Assembly (NCBI GenBank): GCA_027487775.1
Contig: JAIYCY010000007.1
Location: forward strand, 1-64,000
Length of the DNA stretch: 64,000 nt
Direction of reading: 5' to 3'
From: Planctomycetaceae bacterium
Lineage (GTDB): Bacteria > Planctomycetota > Phycisphaerae > Tepidisphaerales > Tepidisphaeraceae
Part shown: one piece after another, positions 55,408-62,736 of the stretch
How the letters are laid out: each line of letters opens with the position of its first letter
Numbering within the stretch: the stretch's first letter is position 1
Translations under genes and position numbers: made by a program
Notes under the pieces: model-generated
What the model saw: the letters and a program-made list of their open reading frames with translations, nothing else
Told to the model about the DNA's origin: nothing
Databases searched by the model: none

Positions 55408-57936
55408 ATGAACGCGGACGTTGCGGCTCTGTTCGAAGAAACACCCCGGAACACTGCAGCCGAGCTCACCACAAGGCAGGACCACTTGTCAAAGATCAGC
55501 TTGTCTATGTCGGGTGTGCTGGCAGCGCTTGCGGTGGAGGCCTCGGTCGTCACACAGCCGGTGAGTGCCGCGCCGCTCATGTGGTACGACCAACCCTCCA
55601 AGCCCACGATCAGCGAGGCCCTGCCAATCGGCAATGGCAGGCTCGGCGCGCTCGTCGCAGGCGGCCTCGACCACGACAGAATGCCGCTTTGCGAGGATTC
55701 CGTCTGGTCGGGCGGACCCTTTGACTACGACAACCCCGCGATACGCAACGTGATTCCGCTAGCCCGACAAATGCTCTTTGACGGAAAGATCGCCGAGGCG
55801 CAACAGTTCATCCAGAAAAACTACACATGCCTTTGGGGCCCTGAGATCGCCGAACATTTTGGAAACTTTCAAACGCTCGGCTACCTCGACCTCAAGTTTC
55901 AAGGCGATCGCCCCCCCGCACAGGAGTACCGTCGAGAGCTCGACCTCGCCCGCGGTGTCGTCTCGATTTCCTACGCACGCGGCAACATCAACTTCACACG
56001 TCAAACCTTCGCCTCGCATCCAGATCAGGTCGTTGTCGTTCTCCTGACTGCAGACGCGCCAGGACAAATCAGTGTTGATGTCAGCCTGGGCCGGCCTGAC
56101 GCGCCAGAGCAAAACGCCGTTGCTTCCACAGGCGAGAAGCTCACCGCGCCCGTTGACTGTCGCGCCGACGCCAACGGCAACGTCCTCATGACGGGGCAAC
56201 TGTTCAATAATCGCCAGCAGAATGGCATGAAAATCGCCGCAATGTGCCGTGTGCTGAATCAAGGCGGCAAACGCGAGGTCAACGGCGACGGCGTACGCGT
56301 CGTCGATGCCGACAGCGTGTTGCTCGTCATCGCCGGCGCGACCGACTACCGCGGCGCCGATCCCGTGGCGACGATCACAAAACACATCGACGCTGCTTCT
56401 GAAAAATCCTTTGACGCGCTCCTGGCAACGCATGTTGCAGACTTCGCCTCGCTCTTTGATCGCGTTTCTCTGACCATCGGCGACGCAAACCCCGACGTAC
56501 CGACCGACCAGCGGCTTCATCAACTCGCGCAAGGACAATCCGATCCCGACCTCGCCGCCTTGTATGCACAGTTTGGTCGGTATCTCATGATCTCGTCATC
56601 CAGGCCAGGTGATCTCGCGGCAAACCTGCAGGGCATGTGGGCCGAAACGATCCGAACACCGTGGCACGGCGACTATCACACCAACATCAACGTGCAGATG
56701 AACTACTGGCCCGCCGAGCCAGGCAACCTCGCGGAGTGCGTCGAGCCTTTGATCGATCTGATCGAACGGATGGTCGAGCCCGGCACGCGCACCGTTCAGA
56801 CGTGTTACGGCCTGCGCGGATGGACGGTCCACACCATTCACAACGTCTGGGGCTACACCGCGCCCGGCTATAACCCCGCATGGGGCGCGTTCCCGCTTGC
56901 CGGACCTTGGATCTGTCAGCACCTCTGGGAACACTACGCATTCTCAGGCAACGAAGAATTTCTCCGCCGCGCCTGGCCGATCATGCGCGGGTCGGGCGAG
57001 TTCCTGCTCGACTGGCTCGTGGTCGAACCTCTCACCGGCAAACTCGTCTCAGGCCCGACCAATTCGCCCGAGAACACTTTCAAACTGCCCGATGGAACAC
57101 CCGCCTCATATACCATGGGCCCGGCGATGGATCAGGAGATCGCGTGGGACCTGCTTAGCAACCTCCAGCAAGCAGCGCGCGTGCTAAAGATCGAAGACGA
57201 ATTCACACGCCGTGTGGATGCCGCGAAGTCCGCGCTGAAGTGGCCAGGCATCGCCAAAGACGGCAGACTCATGGAATGGCCCCTCGAAGACGTCACCGAG
57301 CGCGATCCCAAGCACCGCCACGTGTCGCACCTCTTCGGGCTGCACCCAGGATCACAGTTCAATCGACTGACCACACCCGCTTATCTGGACGCGTGCAGAA
57401 AGTCACTCGAAGTGCGCGGCGACGACGGAACCGGATGGTCGCTGGCATGGAAGACCAACTTCTGGGCACGACTCCGCGACGGCGACCGCGCCGAAAAACT
57501 CATCCGCCAACTGCTACGCCCCGCTGGCGGGACCACGCTCAACATGTCACGCGGTGGCGGAACGTATCCCAACCTGTTCTGCGCACACCCGCCGATGCAA
57601 ATTGACGGCAACTTCGGCGGTGCTGCGGGAATCTTCGAGATGCTGGTCCAGTCGCACCTGCAACGCAACGACGCATGGGTCATCGACGTCCTTCCCGCAC
57701 TACCCACCGCATGGCCTTCGGGGCGTGTCACAGGTTTGCGTGTGCGCGGCGGCGCTGAGGTCGACATCGCTTGGAGCAACGGCAAGCTCGACGCCGTTCG
57801 CGTCCGCGCAACACGCGACGGCACATGGTCTATCGAACACGCCGGCCGTGAACGCAGGCTCTCTCTCACCGCAGGACAGGCTGCGACACTGCACGCCGAT
57901 CTCACAACAGCAGAAACCTTCCCCTTACCAAAGTAG
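55408..57936 (+). CDS. GH95 alpha-L-fucosidase
   Basis: It is an inverting fucosidase of the AfcA type. The family opening is present: MWYDQPSKPTISEALPIGNGRLGALVAGG and CEDSVWSGGPFDYDNP. The (alpha/alpha)6 barrel carries HTNINVQMNYWPAEPGNLAEC, containing the paired Asn residues that position the water in AfcA, and HRHVSHLFGLHPGSQF. The last part is the beta domain (VTGLRVRGGAEVDIAW). The start is uncertain: the ATG at 55408 lacks a clear ribosome site, and an in-frame TTG at 55486 after GGCAGGA would give a neater signal peptide ending near VSAAP. 842 residues from 55408. Seven bases separate it from the next gene. Confidence 0.88.
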   Translation: MNADVAALFEETPRNTAAELTTRQDHLSKISLSMSGVLAALAVEASVVTQPVSAAPLMWYDQPSKPTISEALPIGNGRLGALVAGGLDHDRMPLCEDSVWSGGPFDYDNPAIRNVIPLARQMLFDGKIAEAQQFIQKNYTCLWGPEIAEHFGNFQTLGYLDLKFQGDRPPAQEYRRELDLARGVVSISYARGNINFTRQTFASHPDQVVVVLLTADAPGQISVDVSLGRPDAPEQNAVASTGEKLTAPVDCRADANGNVLMTGQLFNNRQQNGMKIAAMCRVLNQGGKREVNGDGVRVVDADSVLLVIAGATDYRGADPVATITKHIDAASEKSFDALLATHVADFASLFDRVSLTIGDANPDVPTDQRLHQLAQGQSDPDLAALYAQFGRYLMISSSRPGDLAANLQGMWAETIRTPWHGDYHTNINVQMNYWPAEPGNLAECVEPLIDLIERMVEPGTRTVQTCYGLRGWTVHTIHNVWGYTAPGYNPAWGAFPLAGPWICQHLWEHYAFSGNEEFLRRAWPIMRGSGEFLLDWLVVEPLTGKLVSGPTNSPENTFKLPDGTPASYTMGPAMDQEIAWDLLSNLQQAARVLKIEDEFTRRVDAAKSALKWPGIAKDGRLMEWPLEDVTERDPKHRHVSHLFGLHPGSQFNRLTTPAYLDACRKSLEVRGDDGTGWSLAWKTNFWARLRDGDRAEKLIRQLLRPAGGTTLNMSRGGGTYPNLFCAHPPMQIDGNFGGAAGIFEMLVQSHLQRNDAWVIDVLPALPTAWPSGRVTGLRVRGGAEVDIAWSNGKLDAVRVRATRDGTWSIEHAGRERRLSLTAGQAATLHADLTTAETFPLPK

Positions 57937-57943
57937 GCAAACC

Positions 57944-60900
57944 ATGAAAACAACATCTATCGCGATCCTCGGTGCTCTGGGCTGCTTGCTTGGACTTACC
58001 CAATCCGCACACGCAGGTCCCACCAATGGCCCGGACCTCCAGAAACTGCAGACGCCCATCTACCGCGTCGACGGCACATCGTTCGTCCGCGAAAACGGCG
58101 GCCGACTCAACAATCGACCCCTCTACGGAAATCAAGTCTACTACGTCACACTCGCCGGCGATCGACCCATGCTCCGCGTCGGAGGTGCCAACATCCACAA
58201 CGGCGTGTTCATGCTCGCCTACGTCCGCGGAGAATCGGCCGTGTGGCTGCACGACTTTGGACAAGTCGTCTCTCGCTACAACGCAGGACACATGGAATGG
58301 TCCATCGCCGACGCACGATTCCAAGGCGTTACCCTCACCCTCGAAGCCGTTCCAACCGCCACCGACATGTCGTCGGCCGTACGACTGAATGTCCAAGGCG
58401 CCGCAGCAGGCGACCGGATCATCTGGGCGTTCGGCGGTGCAGCCCAAACCGAGCGCCAGGCCTTCCTCTGGGACTGGTGCATCACCACCTTCGGACGCGA
58501 TGCACTCATGGAGCGCGGATTCGAACCCAACCTCTGCGCCGAAGACAATGTCAACATCAACCAAAACACACTCAGCATCGCCTCACCTCCCCACAAAGAT
58601 CCCCGCTCCAGCGCCGTGCGATGCAGCATCGATGGCGAAATGAAAATCGGCGACGCTGATGCATGGGAAGACCCCCTCAAACTCATCGCCAGCACACCAG
58701 GCACAAAACCGCTCGGATTCGGCATCGTGCCCGCCGACGTCGCACATCCCATCCACTGGCTGATCGTCACCCGAAACACCGAACGCATGGATGCCGAAAT
58801 CGCAGCCGCAGCAGACATCTCTTCGGCGTTCAACGCAGGCTTCGAACGCGTCACCACCGTCCGACAAAGGGTCGTGGTCGACACACCCGACGACGCCCTC
58901 GACGCCGCTGTCGCCTCCTCCGGTCACGTCATCGATGGCATCTTCCGCAGCAGCGTCTACACTCACTCCGGCATGCGATGGGGCGTACCGCTCATCGGCT
59001 GGCGCAGCATCTACGGCGCTACCGCATTCGGCTGGCACGATCGCGTCCTCGAACAGGCTCGTCTCTGCCTCTCAAGGCAAATCACCGAATCTGACAAAAC
59101 ACAACCCGCCGCAGATCCCAAAAAGAAACTCGCAAGCCAGGCCCCCGAATCCAGACTCTTCGGAAAGGGACGCGTCGCAGCATTTCATGGCAACCACTAC
59201 GACATGCAGACACAGTTCTTCGATCAACTCATCGACTCCTGGAGAGCTACACCCAATCCCGAACTCGAAACGATCCTCCGACCAGCGCTCGAACTACACC
59301 TCGAATACATCCGCGAATGCTTTGATCCCGACGACGACGGACTCTACGAAAGCTACACCAACACCTGGCCCACCGACGGCATGTGGTACAGCGGCGGCGG
59401 AACATCCGAACAAACCGCCTACGCGTACAACGCACATCGCGCAGCCATGGAACTCGCCCAACGCGCAGGCGACGACAACTCCGCACAAATCCACGCAGCA
59501 CGCATGCAAAAAATCCGCAACGCCTTCAACCAAAAACTCTGGCTTGCAGACCGAGGACACCCGGCCGCATACATCGAACAAACCGGACTCCAACGACCAC
59601 ACGCCGCTTACTGGCTCTACCATATCTTCGTACCCGTCGAAGCCAGACTGCTCAGCACCATCCAAGCCGCGCAATCCCTCCGACACACCGAGCACGACCT
59701 GGAACGCGTCAAAATGCCCTACGGCGGCGAACAATGCTGGCCCAGCAACTGGGTCCCCAGCGTCTGGTCCGTTCGTCAAATGTGGCCCGGTGACAACTAC
59801 GCACTCGCTCAGGCTTACCTCGAAACCGGACTCACCGAAAAAGGCTGGAGCCTCCTCCGCGGAACTTTCCCAGAAAGCCTGCTCTACGGACCCGTCCCCG
59901 GAGACATGGGCTACCCCGCCGGTGGAACCGACTTCTCAGACTGCGTCAGCCCCTTCGGACGAATCATCGTCCGCGCTCTCTTCGGCTATCGACCCAATTA
60001 CCCGGCCAACCTCGTCACCATCGCCCCACAGTTTCCATATGAGTGGAATCATGCCTCGATCCGTACACCCGACTGCTCAATCCAATTCAAACGCGACGGA
60101 AACACCGACCGACTCGAAATCTCACTCACCCACCCCGCACCGATCGAAGTCGTTCTCCCCATCCACGCACAAGCCCTCGATTCAGTTCGCGTCAACGGCG
60201 AAACGATCACCCCCAAGGTGTCCGCTGGCTTCGGAAAGGCACTCGCCACCATCCGTGTCGATTCACCAACACAAAATCTCGTCGTCGAGATGAACCTCAA
60301 CGGAAGACTCGATCCCGTGCCGGCCGTCGAATTGGAAAGCGAAGTCAACGCGCCCCTTGTCATCCAGAGCAACGCCGGTCAAATCGTCAGCGCAATCGAC
60401 CCTCAACACGCGCTCGAAACATCTCAGCCCGACAAGGGCGTCATCAACACACGCGCAAACGCGATCGCAGGTCATCGAACAGTCTTCACCACCGTCCGAC
60501 GCGGGGAACTCGAACTCATCCAACTCGTGCACCTGCTCACGAACGATTCCGTCGCAGATGCCGAAAGACAACACCTCAATCTTCGCGAAGCACCCGCAGA
60601 TGCCACGTGGAAGCCGATCGACATCACCGACGCACTCAATGCCGACGTACGCACGATCTACCAACAAGAATACCTCTCCCCGAGACCCAATACCGTCTCG
60701 CTACGCATGGGCATCGACGGATACTCAAGCTGGCAGATGGCCCTCGATCCAAGAATCCAACCCCCCGAAATCAAACTCGATCGTGTCCCCGATCTGATCG
60801 ACACCGACCGCCTCCTCCGAGCACCAAATGGCGCGAAGTTCACCCCACCGAACACCGAAAACCACAACATCGCCTTCGTCTCGCAATGGGACAACTGGCC

Positions 60901-61285
60901 ACGCTCGCGAAGCTTTGCCGTTGATCAACAAGGTGATGCCATCTTCTTCCTCATCGTTGGTACCACCAATCCCATGCAGGTGCGCATTGCCAACGCGACC
61001 ATCCGACTGATCTACGCGGATGGCGTCGAACAATCCATCGACCTCGTGCCCCCGTTCAACTTCTGGACCCTTTGTCCCATCAACCGCGCCGACTACAACC
61101 TCAGACGCGACGCTTTCGCCATCGGCACGCCCCCACCACTCGTCCAACTCGGCCAGAACTGCCGTGGAACTGTCGTCGGCCATCGCATTCGCCCGGGCGT
61201 CACGCTCAAGTCCGTTACAATCGACGCAAAATCGCCCGAAGTCGTCGTCGGCATCATGGCGGCTAGTGTCATGAACCCGAAGTGA
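57944..61285 (+). CDS. Large secreted (alpha/alpha)6-barrel protein, DUF4450-like
   Basis: The protein has 1,113 residues from the ATG at 57944, with signal peptide MKTTSIAILGALGCLLGLTQSAHAG. It starts with a beta-sandwich (NNRPLYGNQVYYVTLAGDRP) and continues with an (alpha/alpha)6 toroid: DALDAAVASSGHVIDGIF, YDMQTQFFDQLIDSW, DPDDDGLYESYTNTWPTDGMWY, GGGTSEQTAYAYNAHRAA and GEQCWPSNWVPSVWSVRQMWPGD. The general order matches large proteins labelled DUF4450 in plant-glycan loci of Bacteroidetes, to my recollection. Conserved acids (D/E in DDDGLYES, EQTAY) could be catalytic. It is tightly coupled to GH95, so likely acts on the same glycan. Activity unknown. Confidence 0.6.
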   Translation: MKTTSIAILGALGCLLGLTQSAHAGPTNGPDLQKLQTPIYRVDGTSFVRENGGRLNNRPLYGNQVYYVTLAGDRPMLRVGGANIHNGVFMLAYVRGESAVWLHDFGQVVSRYNAGHMEWSIADARFQGVTLTLEAVPTATDMSSAVRLNVQGAAAGDRIIWAFGGAAQTERQAFLWDWCITTFGRDALMERGFEPNLCAEDNVNINQNTLSIASPPHKDPRSSAVRCSIDGEMKIGDADAWEDPLKLIASTPGTKPLGFGIVPADVAHPIHWLIVTRNTERMDAEIAAAADISSAFNAGFERVTTVRQRVVVDTPDDALDAAVASSGHVIDGIFRSSVYTHSGMRWGVPLIGWRSIYGATAFGWHDRVLEQARLCLSRQITESDKTQPAADPKKKLASQAPESRLFGKGRVAAFHGNHYDMQTQFFDQLIDSWRATPNPELETILRPALELHLEYIRECFDPDDDGLYESYTNTWPTDGMWYSGGGTSEQTAYAYNAHRAAMELAQRAGDDNSAQIHAARMQKIRNAFNQKLWLADRGHPAAYIEQTGLQRPHAAYWLYHIFVPVEARLLSTIQAAQSLRHTEHDLERVKMPYGGEQCWPSNWVPSVWSVRQMWPGDNYALAQAYLETGLTEKGWSLLRGTFPESLLYGPVPGDMGYPAGGTDFSDCVSPFGRIIVRALFGYRPNYPANLVTIAPQFPYEWNHASIRTPDCSIQFKRDGNTDRLEISLTHPAPIEVVLPIHAQALDSVRVNGETITPKVSAGFGKALATIRVDSPTQNLVVEMNLNGRLDPVPAVELESEVNAPLVIQSNAGQIVSAIDPQHALETSQPDKGVINTRANAIAGHRTVFTTVRRGELELIQLVHLLTNDSVADAERQHLNLREAPADATWKPIDITDALNADVRTIYQQEYLSPRPNTVSLRMGIDGYSSWQMALDPRIQPPEIKLDRVPDLIDTDRLLRAPNGAKFTPPNTENHNIAFVSQWDNWPRSRSFAVDQQGDAIFFLIVGTTNPMQVRIANATIRLIYADGVEQSIDLVPPFNFWTLCPINRADYNLRRDAFAIGTPPPLVQLGQNCRGTVVGHRIRPGVTLKSVTIDAKSPEVVVGIMAASVMNPK

Positions 61286-61340
61286 CAGAATCCAAAGAAA
61301 CTCACACCGAGAAAACGACCCCGCTAACGCCCCAGACATC

Positions 61341-62099
61341 TCATGACCGGCGGTACCCTAACTCGGCACCGCCGGTCACGTGCATCAAGTGCCCGGTGAC
61401 GAATCGAGCCTTGTCCGACAACAGAAAAACACACGCGTCCGCGATCACGTCCGCTTCAGGACAATATCCCAACGGGTGAATCGAATTCAGGTACTGCTCC
61501 ATCGCCTCAGGATGAGGCTGCGCCGCGTTCCACTTACGAAGCATCGGCGTCCACACCCCCGCAGGAAGCACCGCATTCACCCTGATCCCCAGCGGCGCAT
61601 AATCCAAAGCCATCGACAACGTCAACGCATTCATCGCCCCCTTGCTGGCCGCGTAAGCCGCGTGATCCGCCTGCCCCATGCTACCGACCAGGCTCGACGT
61701 ATTTAAAATCGAACCACGCGAACGCCTCAACGCCTCGAACGCATGCCGCGTCGTATGCAACATCCCTCTTACGTTCACATCAAAAATCGTGTTCCACTCC
61801 GCGTCCGTCGTCGTATGCAACGGCTTTGCCGGCACCCCTACACCCGCATTGTTATGAACCCCATCCAACCCCCCGAATTCACCCAACACCCGCTCCACCG
61901 CGACCTTCACCTGATCATCACGACTCACATCACACATCACACCCAAATGCCCCCCGCCCAGCTCCGCCGCACGAGCGGCTACCAAATCATCGATACCGAG
62001 AATCGCCACCCTCGCCCCTAGCTTCGCATACGCCTGCGCACACGCCCAGCCAATCCCATCCGCACCACCCGTCACCATGATCATCTTGCCTTCAAGCAT
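61341..62099 (-). CDS. SDR-family dehydrogenase, probable L-fucose dehydrogenase
   Basis: The protein has 252 residues; AGAGGG precedes the ATG. SDR hallmarks: TGGADGIG (10-17), NNAG (83-86), catalytic S135/S136, Y149 and K153 (YAASK). The blocks SSLVGSMGQA, RVNAVLPAGVWTPM and the C-terminus TGGAELGY match human HSD17B14, an enzyme shown to oxidise L-fucose, much better than generic SDRs. Oxidation of L-fucose to the lactone would feed the lactonase and dehydratase at the other end of the locus. It converges with the DUF4450-like gene. Substrate is inferred. Confidence 0.82.
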   Translation of the reverse strand: MLEGKMIMVTGGADGIGWACAQAYAKLGARVAILGIDDLVAARAAELGGGHLGVMCDVSRDDQVKVAVERVLGEFGGLDGVHNNAGVGVPAKPLHTTTDAEWNTIFDVNVRGMLHTTRHAFEALRRSRGSILNTSSLVGSMGQADHAAYAASKGAMNALTLSMALDYAPLGIRVNAVLPAGVWTPMLRKWNAAQPHPEAMEQYLNSIHPLGYCPEADVIADACVFLLSDKARFVTGHLMHVTGGAELGYRRS

Positions 62100-62457
62100 G
62101 TTGTGCCCTCTATCTCAAAAAAAATCCCCACCCACCGACTCACTGCGAAGCGCAAAAATCGCCCGCATCCCTACGAAATGCTCACGTCTACATCTAACGT
62201 CACGACACCCGTACCTCGTCGACGGTAAACCGCATCATACCGCCACAGATGTCCTTTCGCGCCCGACCGAGGCACAGCCGACATCACCAACCATGAAATC
62301 GACATCGACGAGTGAACGATGATGCGTTAACACAAAACGGGGCGGTCCGTCGCACGAAAAGCCATTCGTCGATTCAGTGCTGGATGGATCAGGGTGGAAA
62401 CGAAAACAGCCGGCGTTTACCGGGTGATTCGCGTGATTCTGGGGTGAAATCGGGCAA
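62100..62457. other. Intergenic region, 358 bp, upstream of the SDR gene
   Basis: It contains a weak minus-strand copy of the locus motif (62233-62241). No coding region is supported; a short plus-strand frame here has no ribosome site. Confidence 0.4.
62224..62241 (-). promoter_or_regulatory. Weak copy of the locus operator motif upstream of the SDR gene
   Basis: On the minus strand, GGTATGATGCGGTTTACC has GGTA/TACC symmetry and shares GGTATGATG with the stronger copies. It is about 130 bp before the SDR start. There is no TATAAT in the usual place. Confidence 0.35.
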
Positions 62458-62531
62458 TAGCAGGGGCCGGATTCGAACCGGCGACCCGCGGCTTATGAAT
62501 CCGCTGCTCTAACCAACTGAGCTACCCTGCC
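62458..62531 (-). tRNA. tRNA-Met (anticodon CAT)
   Basis: The reverse strand folds as a 74-base tRNA: acceptor GGCAGGG/CCCTGCT (one G-U pair), D arm GCTC...GAGC, anticodon arm GCGGA-TTCATAA-GCCGC with CAT, variable GGGTC, and T arm GCCGG-TTCGAAT-CCGGC. CCA is not encoded. The lowest anticodon-stem pair (A-G) is mismatched. The stem lacks the three G-C pairs of initiators, so elongator Met is most likely; a CAT tRNA read as Ile after lysidine modification cannot be excluded. Confidence 0.92.
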
Positions 62532-62675
62532 GGGGTGATCTGCTGGGAAAGGCTGTTCGACGTCGAATCGCCGGGCCTTGCCGTTGGATCGGATGGAGAA
62601 TGATATCCGAAGCCATGCCGATCTCAAGCGCGACGGAATGGGGCGAGATCGGATTGGCGGGGAAAGATCGGTTTC

Positions 62676-62705
62676 TTGACCGATTGCCGTGCTGGGGGGT
62701 AGTCT
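62676..62705 (+). promoter_or_regulatory. Candidate promoter with overlapping palindrome
   Basis: TTGACC (62676-62681) and TAGTCT (62700-62705) are 18 bases apart, upstream of the gene at 62737. ATCGGT-TTCTTG-ACCGAT, a perfect 6-bp inverted repeat, overlaps the -35. Confidence 0.35.
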
Positions 62706-62736
62706 TGCCCGACTAGCACCGTGGAGGTTTGCACCT

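Noticed and set aside
58791..60293. 500-codon frame inside the DUF4450-like gene
   Set aside because: Ser/Thr/Pro-rich shadow of the real frame with no domain support.
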